64,000 nt of DNA, from assembly GCA_964509195.1 (NCBI GenBank), contig CAZDWJ010000001.1:681976-745975 (forward strand), read 5' to 3'. The stretch is from UBA4802 sp964509195. GTDB taxonomy: Bacteria > Spirochaetota > UBA4802 > UB4802. Shown here piece by piece: positions 1-9,632 of this stretch; position 1 is the stretch's first letter; every line of letters starts with the position of its first letter. A program made the position numbers and the translations under genes. The notes under the pieces were generated by a model. It was not told the origin of the DNA. It saw only the letters and a program-made list of their open reading frames with translations, and made no database searches.

Positions 1-1140
1 GTCACTATTTCTATCTTGCCAGCGGTAACAAAACTATTTGAAAAGGCTCTGACTCCGGAATTGCGCGGGATAGGTGTTGAAGAATTAATAGGCCGTGAGG
101 AAATAGAAATCGATAGCTCATTAATGGAAGACTATTGCAAAAATAAAACAGTGCTGGTGACAGGAGCGGGAGGTAGCATTGGGTCTGAGATTTGCAGGCA
201 GCTTTTGCAGTTTAAAGCAGGGCGTATTGTTGCCATTGGCAGAGGCGAATACTCATTATACAATTTACAGCAAACACTTGGAGAATATGCACGGTACTTT
301 GAAAATGCTGATATTGAGTACTATATTGCTGACATTAATGATGCTGTGCGTATGCACAAAATCATAGAGAAAGAAAAGCCTGACGTAGTATTTCATGCTG
401 CGGCCCATAAGTATGTTGATATTATGGAGCACAATCCTCAGGAAGCCCTACGCAATAACTGCCTTGGCACACGCACGGTATTAGAGGCAGCGCGTAGCGC
501 TGGGGTGCAGCAGTTTGTGTGTATTTCTACAGATAAGGCAGTGCGGCCTGTAAGTGTTATGGGTGCAAGCAAACGTATGGCTGAGATTATTACACTAACA
601 TATAATTCCACAGATATGCGTACGTGTTGCGTGCGTTTTGGTAATGTTATTGGCAGTCGCGGTTCTGTTATTCCTCTTTTTTATCAGCAGATTGCAAAAG
701 GCGGACCTGTTACCATTACCCATCCTGAGATGACTCGCTACTTTATGAGTATCCCTGAGGCGGTGATGCTTGTTATCAATGCTGCAGTGCTTTCAAAAGG
801 TGGTGAAATCTTTGTGCTTGATATGGGAAGGCAGTACAGGGTAGAGGACGTTGCACGCAATTTAATAAAGCTTTTAGGATATGAACCCAACGTCGATATA
901 CCGATTGTATACACGGGCATTCGCCCTGGAGAAAAATTGCAGGAAGATTTGTGGAATTATGGGGAGGAGCTTATGCCAACAATTCATAAAAAAATATTTA
1001 AGATTGCTCACAATGGATACGATGCGCTATCGGTACAAAAAATAAATAATTTAACTCCAGAATATGTGCAGAGCTTAAATGAAGAAGAATGCAAACATTT
1101 AATTAAAGCAATAGTTAGCGATTTTGAGCATAGCGGCTGA
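1..1140 (+). CDS. Nucleotide-sugar 4,6-dehydratase, CapD/WbpM/FlaA1 family (3' part)
   Basis: The frame is open from the first base, so the true start lies left of the window; about 379 C-terminal residues are visible. The Rossmann motif VTGAGGSIGSE sits near residue 53. The STDKA and VMGASKR stretches match the Ser-Met-Lys catalytic arrangement of the WbpM/FlaA1 branch, in which Met replaces the usual Tyr. The family converts UDP-HexNAc to the 4-keto-6-deoxy sugar at the cytoplasmic face for surface polysaccharide or glycan synthesis. WbpM-like members carry N-terminal membrane segments, which would be outside the window. The linker before the Rossmann fold (GVEELIGREEIEID) is also typical of long CapD-like proteins. 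The exact substrate cannot be told. Confidence 0.88.
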   Translation, partial: VTISILPAVTKLFEKALTPELRGIGVEELIGREEIEIDSSLMEDYCKNKTVLVTGAGGSIGSEICRQLLQFKAGRIVAIGRGEYSLYNLQQTLGEYARYFENADIEYYIADINDAVRMHKIIEKEKPDVVFHAAAHKYVDIMEHNPQEALRNNCLGTRTVLEAARSAGVQQFVCISTDKAVRPVSVMGASKRMAEIITLTYNSTDMRTCCVRFGNVIGSRGSVIPLFYQQIAKGGPVTITHPEMTRYFMSIPEAVMLVINAAVLSKGGEIFVLDMGRQYRVEDVARNLIKLLGYEPNVDIPIVYTGIRPGEKLQEDLWNYGEELMPTIHKKIFKIAHNGYDALSVQKINNLTPEYVQSLNEEECKHLIKAIVSDFEHSG

Positions 1141-1216
1141 TATACATCACCGTGAAAATATGGAAACTCGTTTGATGAGATGATCATAAAACTACTTATA
1201 ATAGATAGTTATATTT

Positions 1217-2287
1217 TTAAAAACTCTTCTCTATCCACCCCCCAAAAAGGATTGCACCATTATCGTCGTAGCATACAACTGCCTGCCCTGGTGTGATGCT
1301 TGCCTGGGGGGATTCAAAAGTTATGGTGAGTGTATCGTTTTGATATGTGGCGAATGCTTTAAAAGGTTTTTGTGTTGAACGGGTTTTAATCCACACGAAA
1401 GTATTATGGGCGACAGTTACTTTCATAAAAGTAACCTGTGAGGCAATAAGGCCATTTGCCAAAAGTTCGTCTTTGCTTCCTACGATGACGCGATTATTCA
1501 CCGCATCGATAGCTATGACGTACAGAGGATGTTCCCAGGCAATGCCAAGCCCCCTTCGCTGACCAATTGTATAGTGGTGAATGCCTTTATGCCTTCCAAT
1601 CACTTTACCACTGGTGGTGACGATGTCGCCTTTTGGTGGTTTGTAGCTAAGCCGCTGTTCAATAAAGCGCGGATAATCATTGTCCTGCACAAAACATACT
1701 TCCTGGCTTTCAGGACGGTGTGCGGTTGGCAGCTTCATTTCATTTGCAATTGAGCGTATATACTGTTTGGTGTAGTGCCCTAACGGGAGAACAAGGTGCA
1801 ATAAAATCTCCTGTGAAAGATTAAACAAAAAATATGATTGATCCTTGTTTGCATCAATGCCCTGTTTAATGTAGTACCTGTCATTTTTATATACAGACGC
1901 ATAATGACCTGTTGCCAGCGCATCACAACCAATTTCTTTTGCAATCTCCAGAAGCTTTGGGAATTTGATATACGCGTTGCAGTTAATGCAGGGGCTTGGT
2001 GTGCGTCCTTTAATGTATTCACGGCAGAATGGATCAATAACTTTTTGTGAAAATTCGTCTTCTACGTTAACTATATAGTGGGGTATGCCAAGGTGCCGTG
2101 CTACTTTTGCTGCATCATTAATGCTCTCAGGACTACAGCACACATCATAGCGTGGCTGGCATCCATCCATCTCAGCACATAGCAAAATCTTTGCTGTAAG
2201 GCCAATAACCTGATGCCCTTCCTTTACCAGTAATGCAGCAGCTGTTGAAGAATCAACACCGCCACTCATTGCAACTGCTATTTTCAT
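1217..2287 (-). CDS. mnmA: tRNA-specific 2-thiouridylase MnmA
   Basis: A 356-residue protein of normal family length. It starts with the PP-loop motif SGGVDSS (residues 8-14), which binds ATP to adenylate U34 of tRNA-Lys, -Glu and -Gln. Cys103 in the SPCINCN segment and Cys198 in EVCFV align with the two catalytic cysteines of E. coli MnmA (102 and 199), which carry the persulfide and resolve it. The GHYA and KDQSYFL motifs are also typical. It is convergent with the sugar dehydratase gene, and no sulfur-relay partner is adjacent. Cytoplasmic. The family assignment is secure. Confidence 0.96.
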   Translation of the reverse strand: MKIAVAMSGGVDSSTAAALLVKEGHQVIGLTAKILLCAEMDGCQPRYDVCCSPESINDAAKVARHLGIPHYIVNVEDEFSQKVIDPFCREYIKGRTPSPCINCNAYIKFPKLLEIAKEIGCDALATGHYASVYKNDRYYIKQGIDANKDQSYFLFNLSQEILLHLVLPLGHYTKQYIRSIANEMKLPTAHRPESQEVCFVQDNDYPRFIEQRLSYKPPKGDIVTTSGKVIGRHKGIHHYTIGQRRGLGIAWEHPLYVIAIDAVNNRVIVGSKDELLANGLIASQVTFMKVTVAHNTFVWIKTRSTQKPFKAFATYQNDTLTITFESPQASITPGQAVVCYDDNGAILFGGWIEKSF

Positions 2288-2523
2288 TGCTGCCCGCGCA
2301 AATTTATTTTTTATTGAATACAGTGTAATCTAAATATAGCTACAACTTATAGGGTAGAAAAAATATTTTTTATAGGCACATCTAAAAACTATTTTCATGG
2401 TAAAATGAGCTCATTTCGATACAATGGTGCTACATTAAGTGGTAAAATCAGTTAAGCGGGGTCTTGGAAAATTATATAAATTAATTTTGGGACAGCGTAA
2501 AAATTTTAGTTTTAAAAGTCTTC

Positions 2524-4335
2524 TTATATTTTACCTGCCCCCTTATTATTTTTAAGCATCCTTTTAATCAGCGCAGCACACTGTTTATCGATAATTATAA
2601 TATTATTCTGGTTCATTTTATATTTAGCAACATTAACTGTATACAGTGGCTGCAGGCGATTTATTGTTTCAGCAAGCTCTTTTGCTTTTTCATAATGGGT
2701 TACTGTAATACCTTTCTTTTTATATGCTTCTATGCGCTGCACTAAAGATGTGCTGTCAGTGCGTAATTTGCGGAGCAGGTATTGCTGGCCGGTGTATTCA
2801 TTAACAATCTGCTGCACGTCAAAATTTTCAACTACCGGTATCACCGATTCCATTGCCATTATGTGATGTAGTGTATCAGTGGTAAATCCTGTTTGAGCTG
2901 ATTCAAGCGCCTGTTGTAGTGTGCACGCATATCGGTCAAGTGCCTGTTGTGCGTACAGTTGCGCATTAAACAGTTCGATGCCTTTTTCAAGTGTTTCAAT
3001 ATTCAATGCAACTTCAAGATTACATGCTGTGGGATTGAGCGTATCTTCTTTTTTTGTACTATACATCTGGCGTATATCTTCTTTGATGGCGTGTAGTGTT
3101 TGCATCGTTGTAGCAAGTTCGGCAGCACATTTTTTTGTGTCATCAACATATGCAAACGCTTTCAGCACTTCAAAAATTTGAAGACAGTCAGGGATTACTT
3201 CTTTTGAGCTATCGCCTAGAGATTGTAGTAGTTTTTGTATCTGTGTGGTTATATGTATAATATGCTGATAGCGATCGGAAAAATTAATTTCTGGTTCTTT
3301 AAGGAGCATAAGCTGGCAATACAGCGTGGTAGCTTTTGCATAATCCAGAAGAATGTGCGACTGCTTCTCAAAGTGATGGATATAGTTAGTAAATGCTTCT
3401 TCATTTTCAACTGCCATACCTTCAGTGCTTTTCATAATTGCAAGCAATTGCTGCTGCTGTGCAATCTGATTTTGTATGGGTGTTATGTGGGATAGTGCAA
3501 TTACTTCAATATCCTGTAGCAAAAAGCTTTTTTGCTCAGTAACTATCGCTTCCCTTTTGTTTTGTATTTGTTCAATAGCTTTAACGCACTCCATTTTTTT
3601 TGGAATAGAAATCTGATAAACAATCCCATCCGTTTTCTGGTAGAAAGCAGTGCATTCTGGTACAGAAAGCGCTTGTTCCTCTAACTGTGATAGCAGCTGT
3701 AGTATAAGTTTTGGGTTTTTACGTATAGGCGTTTCAGCATATTTTGATGGATTGCACAGTGAGATAATGGAAGTAATATATTCAGATTGTTGTCTTTCAT
3801 AGTGTGCTTTTGCGGAAAGCTCCTGAAAACGGATGCTTGCAGACAGATCATCAAATGGGGGTTGGCACTGGGTAACGATTTGTTTTGTGTCGTATTGTGG
3901 TGTGCTCTGACTTGCGTCAATCATTGTATCAAGATGTTTAAAAAACGATGAAAGAACCAGTTCCGTATGAATAATAACAGCATCATTGTAGGATAATAAG
4001 TTATCATTTTGTAGTTCATTTGTAACCTGCTTTTTTGTACTATCAATAACGTTTTTAACAAAGCAAAGAGATAGCACCTGTTTGCTAAGATGAGATATAT
4101 GTGACTGGCTTTCTTTGTTCTGTTTTTTCATTGAATCAAAAGAACGGGACAATTCCTGTGCCATGGAAATGCGGTTGGTAAGATACTCAAGGACAAAAGG
4201 TGCAATCCAGGCTTGTGCTTTACATTGAATTTGCTCTTTTGAAAGAGCATCAGCATAGCGCTGCCAGTACTGATCAGCAAAGATTATATGTGGAATTATG
4301 AGGATGGTAATTATATATAGTAGTAGTTTTTTCAT
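2524..4335 (-). CDS. Exported coiled-coil protein of unknown function
   Basis: Not a family I recognise. The chosen ATG at 4335 has AGGAG about ten bases upstream and is followed at once by a Sec signal peptide (MKKLLLYIITILIIPHIIFA), leaving a mature protein near 580 residues. An ATG 39 bases further upstream would bury the signal sequence, so it was rejected. The mature part is rich in Gln, Glu, Lys and Leu with heptad-like spacing and no later membrane segment, which suggests a helical periplasmic protein. Scattered single Cys residues are present with no metal motif. It is divergent from the J-domain gene, and mnmA follows on the same strand after 236 bases. Confidence 0.6.
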   Translation of the reverse strand: MKKLLLYIITILIIPHIIFADQYWQRYADALSKEQIQCKAQAWIAPFVLEYLTNRISMAQELSRSFDSMKKQNKESQSHISHLSKQVLSLCFVKNVIDSTKKQVTNELQNDNLLSYNDAVIIHTELVLSSFFKHLDTMIDASQSTPQYDTKQIVTQCQPPFDDLSASIRFQELSAKAHYERQQSEYITSIISLCNPSKYAETPIRKNPKLILQLLSQLEEQALSVPECTAFYQKTDGIVYQISIPKKMECVKAIEQIQNKREAIVTEQKSFLLQDIEVIALSHITPIQNQIAQQQQLLAIMKSTEGMAVENEEAFTNYIHHFEKQSHILLDYAKATTLYCQLMLLKEPEINFSDRYQHIIHITTQIQKLLQSLGDSSKEVIPDCLQIFEVLKAFAYVDDTKKCAAELATTMQTLHAIKEDIRQMYSTKKEDTLNPTACNLEVALNIETLEKGIELFNAQLYAQQALDRYACTLQQALESAQTGFTTDTLHHIMAMESVIPVVENFDVQQIVNEYTGQQYLLRKLRTDSTSLVQRIEAYKKKGITVTHYEKAKELAETINRLQPLYTVNVAKYKMNQNNIIIIDKQCAALIKRMLKNNKGAGKI

Positions 4336-4660
4336 GTGTAGCGCTCCTAAAAGAATATTCTTGAACCTCATCATGACGCTTTCCTTGGTAACGATAAATT
4401 AGAGTGCCCTTTTATTGTTTTAAGGAAAGAGTCAATGGGTAAAGGGTGTAGCATGTTCATCTTTGGTTGCTAAGCTTGTCAAAGAATAGGTGATTGTACA
4501 ACCTTCCTGTTACTATATATCGACATACCTGTATAGGATATAACGTGATTTATATATAATTATACTGTTATCCTCAAATTTTTTATTATGAATAGGAACT
4601 ATTGTAGTTTCATGATATATTAAACGTATATGTAAAGATTATATAGTAAAGAGTACTGGT
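4336..4660. other. Divergent intergenic region
   Basis: This AT-rich stretch separates the exported coiled-coil gene (leftward) from the J-domain gene (rightward). It must hold the promoters of both. No ORF with a ribosome-binding site, no convincing hairpin and no repeat were found. Confidence 0.5.
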
Positions 4661-4987
4661 ATGGCTTTTAATTACCATGAAATTGAGCAGGCTGCAAAGC
4701 TTTTAGAATTGGGCGATAGGGCTTCCCTTCAACAGATTAAAAATGCCTACAGGAAGTTAATGCAAAAATGGCATCCTGATCACTGTAAAGAAGATAAAAA
4801 TCTGTGCAATGAAATGACTAGAAAGATTCAAGAAGCATATAAGCTTCTTATTACTTTTTGCAATAATTACAAAATACCTTTGTCTGAGCAAAGGCTTGTT
4901 GAGGAGCTTTCAGAAGATGACCCTGAGGCGTTCTGGAAAAGAAAATTTGGCTCTGACCCCCACTGGGGTGGTCCGGGGTATAAATAA
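4661..4987 (+). CDS. Small J-domain protein
   Basis: A 108-residue protein made of one J domain and a short tail. The HPD tripeptide that stimulates Hsp70 ATPase is at residues 38-40 (KWHPDHC), preceded by the helix II pattern IKNAYRKLMQ. There is no Gly/Phe region, zinc finger or client-binding domain, so it is not DnaJ itself but a minimal co-chaperone that would recruit DnaK to a specific task. The C-terminal tail (DPEAFWKRKFGSDP) is conserved-looking and may be the targeting part. It stands alone, and no ribosome-binding site stands out before its ATG. Confidence 0.85.
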   Translation: MAFNYHEIEQAAKLLELGDRASLQQIKNAYRKLMQKWHPDHCKEDKNLCNEMTRKIQEAYKLLITFCNNYKIPLSEQRLVEELSEDDPEAFWKRKFGSDPHWGGPGYK

Positions 4988-5173
4988 TACTTAGTAAAAT
5001 AGTTGTCGAAGCAGTATAAATAGTTATTTACATAGTTGTGGGATGCAATAAAATGTGAATTGTGGGTTTGAAACTTTTAAAGTATGGTTATCCAATATTT
5101 GAATATAAATTGATGAGCGGTAAATAATTACCGCATAAAAATTTACACAAATATCTGCATTGAATTATATCAT

Positions 5174-6928
5174 ATGAATAAAGAAAATAGCATATATGAA
5201 CGATATATTACAATTTTTGAAAACACAGGTGCTGGAACTATTCTCATTGATGAAGACACAACAATTGTAATGGTTAATCATCGATTTGCATCAATGCTGG
5301 GATTTTCAAAATGGGAAATAGAAGGGAAGCGAAGCTGGACAGAATTTATTCATCCAGATGATGTTGCGATGATGAAAGAGTATCATTATTTGCGGCGAAA
5401 GGACCCAAACGCCGCACCTAAGAACTATGAGTTCAGAATTTTTTCAAGAAACGGACAGCTTTTATATATATATCTAACAATTGATATGATACCTGGTACC
5501 GGGTTAAGTGTGGCTTCTCTTACAGATATCACACTACTTGTAAATACTCGAGAAGCACTCCGTTCAAGCGAAGAGAAATATAGAATGCTTGTAGAAACCA
5601 TGAATGATGGCTTATTGATGCAGAATGATAAGCTAATCATTGAGTATGTTAATAATCGTTTTTGCGAAATGCTTGGATATAGCAGAGATGAAATAATTGG
5701 GAAAAAAATTGAAGACTTCCTTTGTCCGGATTATAAAGATCACTTTAAATTGCAAATGCAGATGCGAAGTCAAGGTTTCCAGCAAGTATATGATTTGGCA
5801 TGGATAAAAAAAGATGGATCAAAGGTGTATACAATTGTGTCACCAAGAATTATTTCGGGAAAAAATAAACCTTTTGCTGGTAGTTTTGCAGTCATTACTG
5901 ATATTACCGAACGAAAGGCATTGGAGCTTGCCACAAAACAATCAGAAGAGTTGTTTGCCAGGGTTTTTGATGCTACACCGGTTGCACTGGCGTTGGTTGA
6001 TATGGATACGGGTGAAATAATAAAAGCAAATAAACTATTCAGATCAATGGCCCGTATTACGCAAGATACTCCAGCGCCTAAATTGTTTGAATTAGGAATT
6101 GTTACAAAAGCTGATATCAGAAAATTATATAAACAACTTATTAAATCAAAGAAAATAAGTGATTACGAAATACATTTAAACCAGGATAAGTCAGAATGTA
6201 TAGCAATTTTGTCAGCAGAAGTGATACAAATTCATAACAAAAATATGGTAATTTTATCATTAACTGATATTACTGAAAAAAGGATTTTAGAACATGAGTT
6301 GCTATCAATAAGTGAAAAAGAACGTAGAAATATTGGGCAGGATTTGCATGATGATATCATACCGCACCTTATAGGCATAGATGTTATGATGAAAGCAATG
6401 GTACAACAGGTACAGAAGAAAAAAAAGATTGATATTTTAGATTTGAACGAAATTAGAAAATTGCTAATAGAAGCTGTCGTTAAAGTGCGACAACTCTCAA
6501 AGGGATTATGTCCAGCATATTTTATATCAAATCAGGGATTATCCGTTATTCTTGAAGAACTGTGTGTTGCCACCCAAAATGTATATGGGATACCTTGCCT
6601 GTATCAACAAAATGTGCCCATTAATATTACCGATTCGGAGATTTTAACTCATGTGTACTATATTGTTCAGGGTGCACTTCACAATGCTGTAAAGCATAGC
6701 AAAGCAGGAATGATTTCAGTAACCGTCACCGCAGATGAACTTACCACTTGCATAGTAGTAGAAGACAATGGTATAGGATTTAATACCAGCATTGTTGATG
6801 GTATGGGATTAAAAATAATGAAACACCGCGCATCTACAATTGGAGCTATATTACATATTGATAGCAGTGAAGGTGCTGGAACAAAGATTATTATAAAATT
6901 GAAAAATGAGAACCAAAATGAAAATTAA
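5174..6928 (+). CDS. Multi-PAS histidine kinase, NarL/DesK type (HisKA_3)
   Basis: A 584-residue cytoplasmic sensor kinase without membrane segments. Three PAS domains in series (about 8-125, 135-255 and 260-375; the first two end with the usual TDIT or ITDITER signatures) precede a HisKA_3 dimerisation domain with the phospho-acceptor His392 (QDLHDD). A HATPase_c domain follows with the N box (ALHNAVKHSKAG), VEDNGIGF and GMGLKIM. The next gene overlaps it by 23 bases and encodes a matching LuxR-type regulator, so this is a complete two-component system. The signal is unknown; haem- or flavin-binding residues cannot be assigned by eye. Confidence 0.92.
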   Translation: MNKENSIYERYITIFENTGAGTILIDEDTTIVMVNHRFASMLGFSKWEIEGKRSWTEFIHPDDVAMMKEYHYLRRKDPNAAPKNYEFRIFSRNGQLLYIYLTIDMIPGTGLSVASLTDITLLVNTREALRSSEEKYRMLVETMNDGLLMQNDKLIIEYVNNRFCEMLGYSRDEIIGKKIEDFLCPDYKDHFKLQMQMRSQGFQQVYDLAWIKKDGSKVYTIVSPRIISGKNKPFAGSFAVITDITERKALELATKQSEELFARVFDATPVALALVDMDTGEIIKANKLFRSMARITQDTPAPKLFELGIVTKADIRKLYKQLIKSKKISDYEIHLNQDKSECIAILSAEVIQIHNKNMVILSLTDITEKRILEHELLSISEKERRNIGQDLHDDIIPHLIGIDVMMKAMVQQVQKKKKIDILDLNEIRKLLIEAVVKVRQLSKGLCPAYFISNQGLSVILEELCVATQNVYGIPCLYQQNVPINITDSEILTHVYYIVQGALHNAVKHSKAGMISVTVTADELTTCIVVEDNGIGFNTSIVDGMGLKIMKHRASTIGAILHIDSSEGAGTKIIIKLKNENQNEN

Positions 6929-7598
6929 TTCAATTATTAATATTGTCATTGTTGATGATCATCCAGTTTTCAGGATGGGATTGCGAAAAATAATAAGTCA
7001 AGAAGATGACATGAAAGTCATCGGCGAAGCAGAAGATGCTGCTAAAGGGTTTTCTATAATTCAGAAAGTTCTTCCTGACATAGCTATAATCGATATAAGT
7101 TTGAAAGACAGTAATGGTTTGACTTTAATACATGAAGTTACACGATATTTTAAAAAAGTAAAACCACTTGTTCTATCCATGCACGATGAAAAGGTGTATG
7201 CACATCGAGCTCTTCAGGCAGGTGCTTTTGGGTATGTGATGAAGAACGAAGCGGCAGAGGTGATAATTAGTGCTCTGCGTACTGTGGCATCTGGAAAAGT
7301 ATATCTTAGTCAAACGACAATGGAAGAAATTGTAACCAAAGTTGCAAAAAAAGAATATGATCTTACACCTTTAGAGATGCTAACAGAAAAAGAAATTGAA
7401 ATTCTAGAATTGATTGGAAAAGGTAAGACAACCAATGAAATAGCGAAATATCTGCACATAAGCAGTAAAACAGTGGGAACATATAAAGAAAGAATTAAAG
7501 AAAAATTAAAATTGGAAAACGCCGTGCAACTGGTGTATTTTGCAACAAAATGGCTTGAAAATCCAACCGTAGTAAGTAAAAAGACCACAGAAAAATAG
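6906..7598 (+). CDS. NarL/FixJ-family response regulator
   Basis: A 230-residue regulator: a receiver domain (VDDHP acidic pocket, phospho-acceptor Asp63 in IIDISLKD, Lys in the MKNEA segment) and a C-terminal LuxR-type helix-turn-helix (LTEKEIEILELIGKGKTTNE, then the recognition helix SSKTVGTYK). It overlaps the kinase gene by 23 bases, so translation is probably coupled and the kinase is the cognate partner. An ATG at 6918 is an equally possible start. The acyl-CoA ligase gene follows after about 95 bases and could be a target, but that is only positional inference. Confidence 0.93.
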   Translation: MRTKMKINSIINIVIVDDHPVFRMGLRKIISQEDDMKVIGEAEDAAKGFSIIQKVLPDIAIIDISLKDSNGLTLIHEVTRYFKKVKPLVLSMHDEKVYAHRALQAGAFGYVMKNEAAEVIISALRTVASGKVYLSQTTMEEIVTKVAKKEYDLTPLEMLTEKEIEILELIGKGKTTNEIAKYLHISSKTVGTYKERIKEKLKLENAVQLVYFATKWLENPTVVSKKTTEK

Positions 7599-7632
7599 TA
7601 TTATTCCTTATACATTTGCAATAATTATGAGT

Positions 7633-7686
7633 ATTGTAATATCACAACTCCTGATTATATTACAATGTACAATATAAAATCAGGAG
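7633..7686 (+). promoter_or_regulatory. Interleaved inverted repeats over the ribosome-binding site (candidate RNA pseudoknot)
   Basis: Two perfect inverted repeats interleave. Helix 1 pairs 7633-7642 (ATTGTAATAT) with 7657-7666. Helix 2 pairs 7648-7656 (CTCCTGATT) with 7678-7686, and this 3' arm contains most of the Shine-Dalgarno AGGAGG (7682-7687) of the acyl-CoA ligase gene. The order 1a-2a-1b-2b gives an H-type pseudoknot with loops of 5, 0 and 11 nt, which is sterically plausible. If it forms in mRNA, it would block translation initiation. The first repeat alone could instead be a protein operator. Pairing is seen directly; function is inferred. Confidence 0.5.
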
Positions 7687-7693
7687 GTTTAAC

Positions 7694-9358
7694 ATGAATA
7701 CTCAGTATTATGAACCTGGTCAACATTATGACTACCAATTAACATTAGATAAGCTATTACGTATACCTCTTATCTACAATCCCGATGGCGAGATTGTCTA
7801 CCGTGATAAGGTTCGCCACACCTATCGAGATATGTATATACGTATACATAAATTGGCTAACGTGCTTCAAAGTATAGGTGTACAACAAGGCGATACAATA
7901 GCAGTCTTTGATTATGACAGTCATAGATACCTTGAATGCTTTTTTGCTATACCTATGATGGGTGCGGTCTTACAAACAGTCAATTTTAGATTATCAAAAG
8001 AACAAATTGTGTATACACTGAATCATAGCAAAGCTTCTGTTCTTCTGGTGCATGAGGATATGATGCCCACTGTTGAAAGTGTTATACAACAACTGAATAA
8101 TGTGAATCAAATTATTATGTTAACTGATTCCAAACCAAATAAAGCTCTCTGCAGTCCCATCGTTGGCGAATATGAATCGTTATTGGAATCTGCCAACAAT
8201 ACCTATGACTTCCCAGAGTTAGATGAAAACTCAAAAGCTACAACGTTTTACACTACTGGAACAACAGGCCAACCAAAAGGGGTATATTTTACACATAGAC
8301 AACTGCTCCTACATACGTTTGCAATGATGGCAATGCTTGGTGCTTATGATAACATTGGGCGATTCAGGTCAAATGATGTATATATGCCTTTGACGCCGAT
8401 GTTTCATGTTCATGCGTGGGGTGTACCTTATGTTGCAACTGTACTTGGTGTAAAACAGGTATATCCAGGTAAATATGAACCCTCAATGCTATTACAATTG
8501 ATTACGAAAGAAAAAGTTACATTTTCGCATTGTGTGCCCACTATTTTGCAGATGATTGTTAATACGCCAGGTATAGAAAATATCACAATGAATGAATGGA
8601 AGGTTATTATTGGTGGCTCCATGTTACCAAAGGCTTTATGTAAAAGAGCACTGGAATTAGGAATCGATGTATATACAGGATATGGCATGTCAGAAACCTG
8701 TCCGCTTATAACTTTAGCAATGTTAAAAAAAGAAATGCTGCAATGGTCTAAAGAACAACAGGTAGATTATAGAACAAAAACAGGACTACCTGCAGTTCTT
8801 GTTAATGTAGAAATTGTTGATGCACATGGTAATCCATTACCTCATGATGGTAAAACAGCTGGGGAAGTGGTTTTTAGAGCTCCGTGGCTTACAAAAGAAT
8901 ATTATAATGAACCTGAAAAAACTAAAGACCTGTGGAAAAATGGATGGCTTCACAGTGGGGATGTTGGGGTAATAGATGAAAAGGGATACTTGCAGATTAC
9001 GGATAGAATTAAAGATGTAATAAAAACAGGCGGTGAATGGATTTCTTCGCTTGATCTGGAGAATATATTAAGTCAACATTCTGCTGTCTTTGAATGTGCG
9101 GCAATTGGAGTGCCGGATAGCAAATGGGGGGAACGCCCACTTATGATTGTTAAACTAAAAGAGGGCTATGAGGAGATAGTAAAATCAGAAGAATTGTATG
9201 AATTTATGAAAAAAGCATCTTCTGAAGGCAAAATCCCTAAATATGGGATTCCGGACAAGTTTGAGTTTGTTACAGAAATTCCTAAGACAAGCGTAGGCAA
9301 AATTGATAAAAAGGAAATAAGAAGACAATATAGCAGTATTATAACACAAAGAACGTAA
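7694..9358 (+). CDS. Acyl-CoA ligase (AMP-forming), fatty-acid type
   Basis: A 554-residue member of the ANL superfamily. Motifs in order: the P-loop-like TTGTTGQPKG near residue 190, YGMSETCP, the adenylate-binding GWLHSGDVG and DRIKDVIKTGGEWIS, and the catalytic Lys near the end in PKTSVGKIDKKEIR. It activates a carboxylic acid to acyl-AMP and then acyl-CoA. Length and the DVYMPLTPMFHVHAW segment fit the medium- to long-chain fatty-acyl group rather than acetyl-CoA synthetase. The start has a perfect AGGAGG seven bases upstream. Regulation by the leader structure at 7633-7686 is likely. The chain-length preference is not readable. Confidence 0.92.
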   Translation: MNTQYYEPGQHYDYQLTLDKLLRIPLIYNPDGEIVYRDKVRHTYRDMYIRIHKLANVLQSIGVQQGDTIAVFDYDSHRYLECFFAIPMMGAVLQTVNFRLSKEQIVYTLNHSKASVLLVHEDMMPTVESVIQQLNNVNQIIMLTDSKPNKALCSPIVGEYESLLESANNTYDFPELDENSKATTFYTTGTTGQPKGVYFTHRQLLLHTFAMMAMLGAYDNIGRFRSNDVYMPLTPMFHVHAWGVPYVATVLGVKQVYPGKYEPSMLLQLITKEKVTFSHCVPTILQMIVNTPGIENITMNEWKVIIGGSMLPKALCKRALELGIDVYTGYGMSETCPLITLAMLKKEMLQWSKEQQVDYRTKTGLPAVLVNVEIVDAHGNPLPHDGKTAGEVVFRAPWLTKEYYNEPEKTKDLWKNGWLHSGDVGVIDEKGYLQITDRIKDVIKTGGEWISSLDLENILSQHSAVFECAAIGVPDSKWGERPLMIVKLKEGYEEIVKSEELYEFMKKASSEGKIPKYGIPDKFEFVTEIPKTSVGKIDKKEIRRQYSSIITQRT

Positions 9359-9375
9359 ACCATTGCATTTCTAAA

Positions 9376-9404
9376 TCAGGTCAGAATATTAATTTCTGGC
9401 CTGA
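9376..9404 (+). terminator. Hairpin after the acyl-CoA ligase gene
   Basis: The arms TCAGGTCAGAA and TTCTGGCCTGA pair over 11 positions (one G-U) around a seven-base loop, 17 bases past the stop codon. No strong T-run follows, so it may act as a weak terminator or an mRNA 3' stabiliser. Confidence 0.45.
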
Positions 9405-9632
9405 CTCTAAAAAAGAATAATGGTAATAGTGAAAAAGGCAAAAAGATAAAATCAATCGCGAATATCTATCAATTAGACTAAAAATAAAGATATATTTTAT
9501 AAGTGTCACTATTCATAAAACCATAGAATGCATTTTGCTTAATATAACTGTTAAAAAAATATTTTACAAATACAATATAATATCATAGAAATGATAGCAT
9601 AATTAATTTTGAAAATAAAAGAGCACAGCATC

